From Rhizobium leguminosarum bv. viciae USDA 2370 (GTDB taxonomy: Bacteria; Pseudomonadota; Alphaproteobacteria; Rhizobiales; Rhizobiaceae), in contig NZ_MRDL01000009.1 in NCBI RefSeq assembly GCF_002008365.1, positions 62,001 through 126,000 on the forward strand: a stretch of 64,000 bases of DNA, read 5' to 3'. The notes under the pieces were generated by a model. It worked only from the letters and a program-made list of their open reading frames with translations, was not told the DNA's origin and ran no database searches. Every line of letters starts with the position of its first letter. The stretch's first letter is position 1. Position numbers and translations under genes: made by a program. Below, piece by piece: positions 19,758 to 28,484 of the stretch.

Positions 19758-19976
19758 TTCGCCGCGGACATGTATCCCGAACTCGTGCATGCGATTGAAG
19801 GCCGCGAGCATTCCAAGGTTGACAAGGCTGCGCTGCTTCAGGTCGAGGCCGTTGTCGGTCCAGGCTGCACCCCAGCAATATTCATTGAGAACATCCTGGA
19901 AGGGCCGGGAGAAATCATCGGCACTGCCGAGAGCGCGATCAACATACTCGTGCCCGAGCACCTTGCGCGGGCGCAT
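19758..19976 (-). pseudogene. Carboxymuconolactone decarboxylase-like gene, N-terminal fragment
   Basis: The first 73 codons (KVLGHEYVDRALGSADDFSR, NEYCWGAAWTDNGLDLKQRS, LVNLGMLAAFNRMHEFGIHV) match the N-terminal half of PcaC-type 4-carboxymuconolactone decarboxylases, which act in the beta-ketoadipate pathway. The conserved second half is missing and the frame runs into the 54-bp repeat and ISL3 remnant. The gene has been cut by mobile DNA. Confidence 0.7.
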
Positions 19977-20287
19977 TAATGATCGAAACCATTGCGATCA
20001 ATACACGCTCCAGCGCCGGTATCCGGAGAAATCTGCTCGTACGTACGATTATGCGCCCCTACACCAAGGGCGAGCTTGCCCACGACCGAGGCCATCGTTG
20101 TGTCGCGCAGGACCATTCAACCCGATATCCAGCGTCGCCCTGGCTTACCAGATATCTGAACCTGCATTGCTTCCCAGTTCCCGCAAGTGCTTGGAAAAAT
20201 ACCTGCTGCTAAGTTTGATCTCCAGGATATGGCGAACGCTCCGTCGCTACTCTCCGGGCGAAAGCCGGGGCCAATTACGACAGCACA
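19977..20287. other. Spacer upstream of the NifA-dependent promoter
   Basis: No gene is supported. It contains no second clear TGT-N10-ACA site. The part nearest the activator site may belong to the duplicated fixA upstream region. Confidence 0.4.
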
Positions 20288-20303
20288 TGTCGGCGACCCT
20301 ACA
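20288..20303 (+). promoter_or_regulatory. NifA upstream activator site
   Basis: TGT, ten bases, ACA: an exact match to the NifA-binding consensus. It is centred about 97 bases before the transcription start expected from the -24/-12 promoter at 20367, the usual distance for NifA-activated nif and fix promoters. Confidence 0.75.
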
Positions 20304-20366
20304 AAACCCTCCGTACAGCGACAACGAAACACGTTCAATCTCTAGAGGTTACCGGCGCAACCTGAT

Positions 20367-20382
20367 TGGCACGAGTAGTGCT
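20367..20382 (+). promoter_or_regulatory. Sigma-54 (-24/-12) promoter of fixA type
   Basis: TGGCACGAGTAGTGCT matches the consensus TGGCACG-N4-TTGCT with one change, and keeps the essential GG (20368-20369) and GC (20380-20381) exactly ten bases apart. It precedes a fixA start by 53 bases. RpoN with NifA should drive it under low oxygen and nitrogen-fixing conditions. Confidence 0.8.
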
Positions 20383-20434
20383 CAGAGTTAGCCGGGTCCC
20401 TAAAGCCCGAATCTGATTGGGAGCTTAAACGACT

Positions 20435-20509
20435 ATGCACATCGTGGTCTGTATCAAACAGGTGCCGGACTCTGCGCAGATACGCGTCCACCCGGTGACA
20501 AATACGATC
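20435..20509 (+). pseudogene. fixA: fixA, first 25 codons only
   Basis: MHIVVCIKQVPDSAQIRV and the next seven residues are the N-terminus of FixA (electron-transfer flavoprotein beta subunit for nitrogenase). After VTNTI the frame diverges into unrelated residues. GGAG lies 12 bases upstream. With the activator site and -24/-12 promoter in front, this is a copied fixA control region whose gene is missing, now placed ahead of the GluTR-like operon. Confidence 0.8.
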
Positions 20510-20865
20510 ATAAGCCACTGCCGTCGAAGGTATGCTCGGCCGACGATTCTTCTATGCATTGGCCTTGCAACTTCGCATCGACCCGCTGCGGAGTTTAAGG
20601 TCCCTCTCTCTTCGGAATCAGTCAATTGGCACGACGATCAGAAAGACCGTTGTGACCAGCAATCGAAAATGAGGAGTGATTATAACGCAATACCTCAGCG
20701 CCGCGCTGATCCCAGCCAAAGCTTCGTCGTCAATCGCAAGGGCGATCCGGTACCTAAGATTCCAGCACGGTGGCTCTGCAAGTCGCCGCTCGGAGAGGTG
20801 CACAGGAGGCTTCCGCGAAATTCCGGACAACCCGAAAGCCACATACAAACGTCAGGAGTAGGGCT
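20510..20865. other. Long leader between fixA remnant and GluTR-like gene
   Basis: No gene is supported and no strong terminator is seen, so transcription from the fixA-type promoter could continue into the next gene. Several short frames exist without ribosome sites. Confidence 0.4.
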
Positions 20866-21807
20866 ATGAACGAAGTTGTTGGCCATTACGTAGATTACGA
20901 AATGACTTCACCCCTTCAAATGGCACGGCACTCTGCGCAGATAAAGCCATTGGGTGTCGATCTCGCAAGACGTGGACTTCTTTTGCTGACGACTTGTTTA
21001 CGAGTTGAAGTTTATGGCGAAAAGTTCGACGTCGAAAGCACGGACATCGAAGTATTCCGTGGTTTTCCACACAAGGTTGTTGAAGGACCAAACGCTGTCG
21101 CCCAGCGATTAGCAGAGATCTCCGCAGGTGCCAAATCCCAGATCCTTGGGGAGCCCTACATTCAAGAGCAACTTTCGAAAGCTGTGGGACTGCTTGATCC
21201 GGACCTTCGGATTTGCCGCATCGCGCGATTAGCAATTGACGTGAGTTGCGGGTCACGCGAGCGGCAGCGCTTCACGGCACCATTCAACTACGATCGAATT
21301 GTCTATGACATGATTGCGGAGCAGCTTGCGGGTTCAGTTGTACCTGATCGCCTTTACGTGATCGGCGCCGGTATGCTCGGCCGCGAACTTGTCAGTACTG
21401 GCCCGGGAAAAATGTTTCGCTCAACTGTCGTCGTTACGCGGAATCCTAAAAATCTTCGCAAACGTCTCGGTTCCAGGTCAAAAATACGAGTCGACATGAT
21501 GCGTCCAGGAGAGATCGGGTGCAAACCGGAACCGCATTCCGCCGTTGTCATCGCAACCGCTGACGTAAACGCAGAATACCAAGCTGTTCTTCAAGACGCT
21601 CTTCTACGGCTGGCACCGCGGATTGTAATAGACCTTTCGTCAATCCCGGTGTTGCAGGAAGCCGCAGTTGCGAGGCTCAACTATGTGACCATGTACGATC
21701 AAAAGTTTCTCCAGCGTATAGCGGAGAACAACAAATATCTTATGTCCAAGCTGCCGCAGCTTCAATCCGATATCCAGACCAGACTTCTGGCGGGGGGCAT
21801 ACCATGA
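20866..21807 (+). CDS. Shortened glutamyl-tRNA-reductase-like protein
   Basis: A 313-aa protein resembling HemA. LLLLTTCLRVEVYGE (residues 38-52) matches the catalytic block LSTCNRVEIY, with the active cysteine kept (Cys44) but Asn changed to Leu. SQILGEPYIQEQ (91-102) matches the VLGEPQI block, and VIGAGMLGREL (165-175) is a Rossmann nucleotide site. It is about 100 residues shorter than true HemA: the N-terminal strand is altered and the C-terminal dimerisation domain is absent. GGAG stands before the ATG at 20866, an upstream extension of the frame being rejected. It is followed by an ATP-grasp gene. It might reduce an aminoacyl-tRNA or a carrier-bound acid in a specialised pathway; a role in haem synthesis seems less likely. 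Confidence 0.7.
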   Translation: MNEVVGHYVDYEMTSPLQMARHSAQIKPLGVDLARRGLLLLTTCLRVEVYGEKFDVESTDIEVFRGFPHKVVEGPNAVAQRLAEISAGAKSQILGEPYIQEQLSKAVGLLDPDLRICRIARLAIDVSCGSRERQRFTAPFNYDRIVYDMIAEQLAGSVVPDRLYVIGAGMLGRELVSTGPGKMFRSTVVVTRNPKNLRKRLGSRSKIRVDMMRPGEIGCKPEPHSAVVIATADVNAEYQAVLQDALLRLAPRIVIDLSSIPVLQEAAVARLNYVTMYDQKFLQRIAENNKYLMSKLPQLQSDIQTRLLAGGIP

Positions 21808-21958
21808 CTGAGACTTGCAAATCATACCACTCAATGATCGGAGAAACTCGATCGGTACACGTGAACCTCTGCATCCGGAGAAATGGCTGCAGAAACCGGT
21901 TTTCTTTGGAAACCGTCGCGGACGCCCAGATAAAGCTCGCACGTCAAAGGTCACCACG

Positions 21959-23203
21959 ATGAAAAGAAAAGCACTCATCCTCGTTGAAGGTTCGAGGAAT
22001 AATGGTCAACTGTATGTTCACGCGGCACAACGCCAGGGACTTCATCCAATTACGCTGGCCACTGATCCAACCGACTATCACTACATTATTGCGGAAAGCA
22101 GTGAGGCGATAGCGGTTGATACCGAGGATTTCCATGCGATGTTGCATGAATGCCTCAAGCTAACTGCAACCTATGATATCGCCGGAATTACGGGTTTTAC
22201 CACTCGCGGCGAATCAATCTATGTGACCGTCGGAAAACTATGCCAACACTTCAATCTGCCGGGCCCCGATCCTGAATGTGTCGAACGGTGCTCTGACAAA
22301 TACGCTCAACGTCAACTCCTCATGCAATCCGGTTTACCGGTTCCAGGTTTCCGGCGGGCAACTAGTGCAACAAGCGTGAATATGGCAGCCACCGACATAG
22401 GGCTGCCGGTTATTGTTAAGCCAGCAATGGGCAACGGCAGCAGCGGCGTCCGGTTATGCCGCGATGCGGGCGAGCTCGCCGAACATACGGCCCACCTGCT
22501 AGGAGAGACGATCCCACGGCGTTCTTCGCAAACGATTCTTGTCGAGGAATTCGCAGAAGGCCCTTTCTACGACGTCGTAACAATGGGAAATGAGGTTGTT
22601 GCAGTCGGTTCCGGCTACTTCGGTCCCCCACCGCATTTTGTCCCCTACCAGAGTATTTTCCCGGCCCAGCTGACCGAGGAACAGTATGATCATATTTCGG
22701 ATATCTCATTACGATGCCTGCAAGTACTAGGTCTTGGCTGGGGCCCAGCGAACATCGAATTGCTTTGGACGAAAAGCGGCCCCGTCATAATGGAAGTCAA
22801 TCCACGTCTTCCAGGGTGGACCACTCCACGGCTGATTCAGCTTGCCCACGGTGTGGACATCATTGAGCAGCATATCAAGTGCGTGATTGGAGAAGAGTGT
22901 GATCACCCCATAAGACAATCCCGCGCTTCGGTAGCCCAATTTTTAGCGCCCGATTGCGACGGCACGCTAGCCCACATCCGCGGTATCGACCTTGCCGCCG
23001 CTGTACCAGGAATCGCTGAGGTCGCCTTCTATGTTGAGCCCGGTGTTTCCCTTGTCCGGAGAGGCGATTGCTCGGATATAATCGGACATATTATCGCCAG
23101 CTCGGCCGACCTCACTAGGGCTGAAGCGATCCTTCGGCGTACTATCGACTTAATAGATTGGGAGGTCACACCGGTGGATAAGGGGAAACAGCTTGGGACT
23201 TGA
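21959..23203 (+). CDS. ATP-grasp carboxylate-amine ligase
   Basis: A 414-aa ATP-grasp protein. An N-terminal Rossmann-like part (KRKALILVEGSRNNGQLYVH) is followed by the ATP-grasp fold: CSDKYAQRQLLMQSGLPVPG, LPVIVKPAMGNGSSGVRLCR (ATP lysine and glycine-rich loop), ILVEEFAEGP, and PVIMEVNPRLPGW (Mg-binding Glu and Asn). Such enzymes join a carboxylate to an amine via acyl phosphate, often in small peptide or amide synthesis. AAAGG precedes the ATG at 21959; the frame is open further up but lacks family character. It is 151 bases after the GluTR-like gene with no terminator between, so they probably form one operon. Confidence 0.8.
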   Translation: MKRKALILVEGSRNNGQLYVHAAQRQGLHPITLATDPTDYHYIIAESSEAIAVDTEDFHAMLHECLKLTATYDIAGITGFTTRGESIYVTVGKLCQHFNLPGPDPECVERCSDKYAQRQLLMQSGLPVPGFRRATSATSVNMAATDIGLPVIVKPAMGNGSSGVRLCRDAGELAEHTAHLLGETIPRRSSQTILVEEFAEGPFYDVVTMGNEVVAVGSGYFGPPPHFVPYQSIFPAQLTEEQYDHISDISLRCLQVLGLGWGPANIELLWTKSGPVIMEVNPRLPGWTTPRLIQLAHGVDIIEQHIKCVIGEECDHPIRQSRASVAQFLAPDCDGTLAHIRGIDLAAAVPGIAEVAFYVEPGVSLVRRGDCSDIIGHIIASSADLTRAEAILRRTIDLIDWEVTPVDKGKQLGT

Positions 23204-24431
23204 CCTGCATACACAGCCCCTTCTGTGATGTCTGATATGCAATAGACCGTAGTTGCTCTTTTAGGCACCGATAGCACCAATGAGCCACGCGCCAGCTTTG
23301 CCTGGGGATTTTGGCTCCCGGTTCATGGCTGGCGCGGCGCTCGGCGTAACGGCAACCGCCCAAATCATGCGGCGAGCGAAAGCGTTGCAATTGGCAGGCA
23401 ATGCAGAGGTCGGGAACGACCGCGTCTTTGGGATGACGAAAAAAGCTAGACATTGTCATATCTCTCGGTCGGGGAGGTGCATGTCCTTCACACTCATGGG
23501 CCGCGGTTTTCCGTCGGCCCTTTTTTCTTTACCAAAATACGTCGCACGGTGTTGAAGGCATTAGAGAAAAGCGGGGTCGAAGCCCCGCGGCTCGGCTACT
23601 CAAAGGCTGACATCTGGGCAGTCGCGGCTTGTCTGTCGAGTTGGCGGGCTGCCCGAGATCGTGCTTGAGAACCGCGATGACGACCCAGTCATTGAGATGG
23701 CGACATTCGAATTCCTGCCTGTCGCGCACATGAGACTGACGGCCGTTCAGTGTGATGCCCGTGACGCGCTCGTAGGCAGTAGGGGAATAGTCGCGAGTGT
23801 GCGATCGGCCAGCCGCCGCTCATAGCCGTTGAACAGCCGCGGGAAGGCATGGGCAACCTTCGCCCATCCACTATCCTTCCAATAAAACCCGTCGTCATCT
23901 GCCCCGTGGAGCACGGTACTGACTTCGTAGATGGCCCGCCAAAGGAATTGGTGGGCCCGATGTCCTCGATCGCCTATGCCGGCGGTTGAGCCTAAACGTC
24001 TTTGACGTGAGATTTGGAAGGACTTCTTCGTCACGCTGAACCGCCTGTTGACATGGGCGGAATGGATGGTGACACCACAGTTTTATTCCGGGATAGCTTA
24101 TCCGCTTCTCGATCTCATGCCGTTCGAGAGCATCACTCCTAGCCACCCTCCTGATTGAGTTCCAGCGCCTACCTATAACCACCGGCTCTCAAGCGTCACT
24201 CCTGATGATCTGCGCGATCATCAAGCGACCTCAGGTGCTGCACAGTAAGCTTTTTGGTCTCCCCGCCCGGCTTGGTGGCTTTTCTGTCCACACAGCCGGC
24301 CGCTACAAAATTCCAATTCGAGCACAATATTACCCCGCAGTCCATCAAGCGCTCTGTCTTCACTGAGGGCCGCGACTTTCCGACCTCATTTTTATCGCTT
24401 GAAGAAACGCGTCGTTACATCTCGACGAAGG
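23204..24431. other. 1.2-kb region without an intact gene
   Basis: Apart from the terminator at 23498 I find no intact gene. On the minus strand 23560-24030, broken frames read GFYWKDSGWAKVAHAFPRLF and HLNDWVVIAVLKHDLG with coding-like composition, which suggests a decayed gene of unknown family. Confidence 0.45.
23498..23530 (+). terminator. Rho-independent terminator
   Basis: GGGCCGCGG, TTTT loop, CCGTCGGCCC (one bulged T) followed by TTTTTTCTTT. It is about 295 bases after the ATP-grasp stop and is the first good terminator of that operon. Confidence 0.8.
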
Positions 24432-24455
24432 AAAAAGCCGCGCCCAAGGCGCGGC
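24432..24455 (-). terminator. Terminator of the hyu/ABC operon
   Basis: On the minus strand GCCGCGCC, loop TTG, GGCGCGGC, then TTTTT. A perfect 8-bp GC stem 53 bases after the hyuB stop codon. Confidence 0.9.
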
Positions 24456-24507
24456 AAAGTAGGCCCGCCGTTTAGTGTGCGGGCCAGGGAAGTGATAAAG
24501 GTTGTTC

Positions 24508-26295
24508 TCAGATGGTCGCCAGAGCACGTCGTTTCTCGTCGGTGGCCCTCGCATCAACTTTGGAACCATCCCGGACGGGATAGCTGTCGAAGATAACCCC
24601 ATAGACGTCAGCGGCCCTCTCCTCGGTCTCGTATCGTTCGAGGACATCGTCTAGCACGCGCTCGGGATCACGTTCCAACGGCGAACCGTACCCGCCGCCG
24701 GAGCAATCGATTCCGCGAACGGCATCACCTGGGGCCAGCTCGATGCGAGCTGCGTTAGTCAGCTTGGTGCTCTCACCGTTCTTACGGATGACGAAGCGTT
24801 CTGCACGGGCACCATCGAGACCACCCCGCACGCCCTTTGGTGGTTCTTCCTGACCATCGCCAGGGTACATTACGGTCATCGCGTCTGATTTAATCCCGAA
24901 TTCGATTTCAGCGCTCGGTGCTCCACGGAAGCGCCCTGCCCCGCCCGTGCCTGGGATAAGAGCGAGACGCCGAACTTCCAGCGGATGCTTCAGTTCATCG
25001 ATCTCGATAGAATCTCGATACATTAGACCCGCAACGACCGGGATGCCGTAGGTTATCCAACCATCGGCCTTTGGCGACGCCGGACCTCCGTTAATGTTGA
25101 GATGGATTTGGTTGATGAATGGAGCACCATTAAAGCGCGGGTCTCGACCGGATACGACGGCCATACCGACGCCTGGGCCAACCGCCCCTTCGGCCAACCC
25201 CTGCCCATCCCCAAGCTGAGCGAATGCCGCCCCCGTGAGATTGATCATACGGTCCGACACGTTGGTTGTCGCGACCGAGCAGGAATGCGGGAACTTCGGG
25301 ATGCCAGCCACCGCACCTTCGCGGAGATGGACGCGAACGCGGCGGAATGAACCCGCATTTTGCGGAACGTCGCTGTTCAAGCTGTTGAACAGACCGGCCA
25401 AGACGGCGGAGGTCGCTGTGGCTTCGCTCTGGTTGAGACCGCAATCGACGTTGTCTATATTGTCGCGAAGGTCAATGTCGATGTAGGCCGAGTCCGGATC
25501 GACCATGACCTTCACCTGGAGCGGGATACCTTCAGGAAGGAATGGCATGCTGTCGTGTCGGCCATGATTTTCAAGTTTAGCCGCTGGAAGAGAACGGACG
25601 GCGTTGACCATGCGCTGCTCCGAATAATTAAGCCAGGATGTGATAAAAGTCTTGATCGTTTCCTTGCCGTACTTTGCGCACATCTCTTTCAGACGACGCT
25701 CAGCGATGCGAGCAGAACTGATCCCGGCCATGAAGTCACCGTACCACTGCGATGGAACCCGGATGCGCTTTTGCATCATATTCACGACGTCGCCCACCAT
25801 CTTGTAATCGCGCTGGATGCGTACGGCCGGGAAAATCAACGCCCCTTCTTCGTAAACGTCCTTAGCCATCGACATGTAGGTCGTCGGTAGGCTGTTGCCG
25901 CAATCGGCCTGGTGAGCCTTTGCAACCGCTGTAAAATGGTGCTCGCCCTCGAAGAACACAGGCACCATGAAAGCGTGGTCGGCAGCGTGAGTATTGCCGG
26001 AATATGGGTCGTTATGCAGATAGCAGTCGCCCTCGGCGATGTCCGGATGATTGTCGCACATTACTTTGGTCTGCAAGTCTGTTCCGAAAATGTGGATCGG
26101 GAGGCCCTCAGCGCAGGCGAATAACTCGTTCGTGCCGGTGACGATAGCGCACGAGAAGTCACGGGCGGAGTTGATGACGGCGGATCGTGCCGTCTTCAGC
26201 ATCGTATTGGTCATTTCTCGGACGATGCCATCGACCCGGTTGGCTAGAACTGCCGTTAGGACGGTATCGAGCTTAGAGTTATTAGTGTCGGTCAT
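24508..26295 (-). CDS. hyuB: HyuB-type subunit (N-methylhydantoinase B / 5-oxoprolinase beta)
   Basis: A 595-aa Hydantoinase_B family protein. DCYLHNDPYSGNTHAADHAF (near residues 90-110) is the metal-binding signature; NQSEATATSAVLAGLFNSLN and a C-terminal GGGYGSPLERDPERVLDDV are typical. It pairs with HyuA, which lies 12 bases upstream, to open cyclic amides such as hydantoins or 5-oxoproline at the cost of ATP. Length is normal. It is the last gene of the operon, before a strong terminator. Confidence 0.9.
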   Translation of the reverse strand: MTDTNNSKLDTVLTAVLANRVDGIVREMTNTMLKTARSAVINSARDFSCAIVTGTNELFACAEGLPIHIFGTDLQTKVMCDNHPDIAEGDCYLHNDPYSGNTHAADHAFMVPVFFEGEHHFTAVAKAHQADCGNSLPTTYMSMAKDVYEEGALIFPAVRIQRDYKMVGDVVNMMQKRIRVPSQWYGDFMAGISSARIAERRLKEMCAKYGKETIKTFITSWLNYSEQRMVNAVRSLPAAKLENHGRHDSMPFLPEGIPLQVKVMVDPDSAYIDIDLRDNIDNVDCGLNQSEATATSAVLAGLFNSLNSDVPQNAGSFRRVRVHLREGAVAGIPKFPHSCSVATTNVSDRMINLTGAAFAQLGDGQGLAEGAVGPGVGMAVVSGRDPRFNGAPFINQIHLNINGGPASPKADGWITYGIPVVAGLMYRDSIEIDELKHPLEVRRLALIPGTGGAGRFRGAPSAEIEFGIKSDAMTVMYPGDGQEEPPKGVRGGLDGARAERFVIRKNGESTKLTNAARIELAPGDAVRGIDCSGGGYGSPLERDPERVLDDVLERYETEERAADVYGVIFDSYPVRDGSKVDARATDEKRRALATI

Positions 26296-26307
26296 ATCAG
26301 GCCTCGA

Positions 26308-28386
26308 TCAAAACGTGAGAAGATAATGGCCATTGGCCGTTACGCGGGCGGTCATGTCAGGGAACACAACGACGGTCGTCGTGGGCTCTTCGATAATGCA
26401 TGGGCCATGGAAGATCATGCCGGGCTTAATGTTGTCGCCCTGATGAATCCTGGTCCTGGCTGGATTACTGGAACCGAAAAAGCAGTTGCGGTACATTTCC
26501 GGACCGGAGAAATTCTCCGAGTATCCGACCGGCTCTTTGGCTGTCTGCGAGATGCCCGTTTCGACGCTCAAGCGGGCCTTCCAGCTGATGAATTCGATGG
26601 CGCTTCCTTCGTCACGCATTTCAAAGAGACGCTCGTGTGTGCGGTGGAAGCTCTCGATGAGTGCGTTCCTCGCCTCGTTCGACGACAAGTCGGGATCGAG
26701 CACCGGTGTCGAGATTTCCCAAACCTGGCTCGCGTAACGAGCTTCGACGAAATACTCAATGCGGTGCTTGGTGCCTGGCGGTAGGTTCTTCAGACCGGCG
26801 TAGAAGGCGTCAAGCTTGTCGGTCAGACCCTGCAATGTGTTAGCCAGACCGGCGCTGTCGAAGTTGGCGCTTGTCGTGAAGTGGGTAACAGACTCCTCCG
26901 TCAGAATGTTCGCGAAGTGCATACCGGACGCTGACAAGGCAGATGCCTGCTTCGGGAGCAGCACGTTGTTGCAGCCCAACTCCTTCGCAATCAGCATGAT
27001 GTTGACGCCAGCGGCCCCGCCCCCGGCAAGAATGACACTTTCGCGCGGATTGATACCCTGCCCGATGGTGATGTCGTGGATCGCCTTGATCATTACTTCC
27101 GAAGCCAGGTTCAGGATGCCGTATGCGGCTTCTTCAATGGACCGACCAATGCTTGTCGCAACCGTTTCCACAGCTTTGCGGGCGGCTTCGTTGTCGAGCG
27201 TCATCCGACCACCCAGAAAGTAATCAGGATTGAAATATCCCAACACACAGGCGGCGTCCGATACCGTAGGCTTCTGACCCCCGCGTCCGTAGCAAGCCGG
27301 CCCCGGAACCGAGCCAGCCGAGTGAGGACCGACGCGCAGAAGGCCACCGTCATCGATCCAGGCAATGGAACCACCGCCAGCGCCTACGGAGCGGATATCG
27401 ACGGAGGAGATTCCGAGGAGATGACCGGTCCATTCTCCACCCAGCCAGGTGTCACGCGAGTAGACGAGCTGATTCTCTCGGACGAGACCGACGTCGAAGG
27501 TCGTTCCGCCTGTATCGCAGACGATGATGTCGCCGCCGCAGTTCTCGATGGTGCTGAACGCACGGGAGGCTACCGGTGCCATCGAAGGACCGGACTTCGC
27601 GAGCTGGATTGGCTTGCTGATGACGTCGGAAATCTGGTTGCAGCCGCCAATTGAGGTCGAGACTAGGACGTCTCCTTCGTAACCCGCTTCGCGCAAATCG
27701 CTGTTCAGGCGACGGAGATGCTGTTGCATCAGGGGCTTCAGCGACGCGTCGATTGAAGTGGCGGAAGCGCGACGATACTCACGAACAATAGGGATCAACT
27801 GGTGCGACAATGTATATGGCAAACCCGGAAGGTGTTGCTCAATCAATTCGCCAATGCGCCGTTCGTGCGCAGAGTTCGCCACGGACCAGATCAGGCTCAC
27901 AGCAATGGCCTCGTAGCCCTCCTCCTTCAACTGCAGCAACACCTTGACGGCGTGAGCTTCGTTGAGGGGACGGCTTACGGTACCTTCCGAACTCATCCGC
28001 TCGTCGATTTCAAAGGTCCGGCGACGAGGAATGTACGGTTCCGGAAAATCGACACTGAAGTCGTGGGGATTGCGCTTTCCACCTTCCTTGAACACCAAGA
28101 CATCCGGGAAACCATCCGTCGTCAGGAACGCGGTCTTTGCACCCTGGCGGGTAACAATCGCGTTCGTGGCGCGCGTGGTGCCGTAGATGAACAGCGAAGT
28201 TTCCGCAAGCAGCTGGATCAGCGTCTTGCCGAGCTGCTCTGCTGCGTTGGCGATTGAGTTGCTGACGCCTTCGAACGCTCGATCCGGCGTGGTCAGCGAT
28301 TTACCGATGGTCAGATTGCCTTCGGGGTCGGATACGACCACGTCAGTGAAGGTGCCGCCGGTATCGACCGAAATACGATATGTCAT
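26308..28386 (-). CDS. hyuA: HyuA-type subunit (N-methylhydantoinase A / 5-oxoprolinase alpha)
   Basis: A 692-aa protein with an actin/hexokinase-like ATP fold. RISVDTGGTFTDVV (residues 4-17) is the family's phosphate loop, CDTGGTTFDVGLV the second, and AGGGAAGVN near residue 460 the adenosine motif. ATG 28386 has GGAG nine bases upstream and begins at the family start; the frame is open 14 codons further. HyuA phosphorylates the lactam oxygen so that HyuB can hydrolyse the ring. Two of its neighbours are permease genes, so its substrate is probably imported by the Liv-type system. Hydantoin, caprolactam, oxoproline or acetophenone-type substrates cannot be told apart from sequence. Confidence 0.9.
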   Translation of the reverse strand: MTYRISVDTGGTFTDVVVSDPEGNLTIGKSLTTPDRAFEGVSNSIANAAEQLGKTLIQLLAETSLFIYGTTRATNAIVTRQGAKTAFLTTDGFPDVLVFKEGGKRNPHDFSVDFPEPYIPRRRTFEIDERMSSEGTVSRPLNEAHAVKVLLQLKEEGYEAIAVSLIWSVANSAHERRIGELIEQHLPGLPYTLSHQLIPIVREYRRASATSIDASLKPLMQQHLRRLNSDLREAGYEGDVLVSTSIGGCNQISDVISKPIQLAKSGPSMAPVASRAFSTIENCGGDIIVCDTGGTTFDVGLVRENQLVYSRDTWLGGEWTGHLLGISSVDIRSVGAGGGSIAWIDDGGLLRVGPHSAGSVPGPACYGRGGQKPTVSDAACVLGYFNPDYFLGGRMTLDNEAARKAVETVATSIGRSIEEAAYGILNLASEVMIKAIHDITIGQGINPRESVILAGGGAAGVNIMLIAKELGCNNVLLPKQASALSASGMHFANILTEESVTHFTTSANFDSAGLANTLQGLTDKLDAFYAGLKNLPPGTKHRIEYFVEARYASQVWEISTPVLDPDLSSNEARNALIESFHRTHERLFEMRDEGSAIEFISWKARLSVETGISQTAKEPVGYSENFSGPEMYRNCFFGSSNPARTRIHQGDNIKPGMIFHGPCIIEEPTTTVVVFPDMTARVTANGHYLLTF

Positions 28387-28484
28387 TGGGTTCTCCGTCA
28401 AATTCACGTGCGGCAGCGCCGCCAACAAAGGCCTTCACGAAATATCGCCCTAGAGCGATTGCCGCGTACGATAAATCCGAACTG

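Noticed and set aside
20915..20936. Possible second -24/-12 promoter (TGGCACGGCACTCTGC) inside the GluTR-like gene
   Set aside because: The GG to GC distance is eleven rather than ten bases, and it lies inside coding sequence.
23453..23668. 71-aa frame running through the terminator at 23498
   Set aside because: It reads across a strong hairpin and T-run and has no recognisable domain.
25360..25890. 176-aa frame opposite hyuB, with several others opposite hyuA and thiC
   Set aside because: These are antisense shadows of strongly coding GC-rich genes; none has its own ribosome site or motif.
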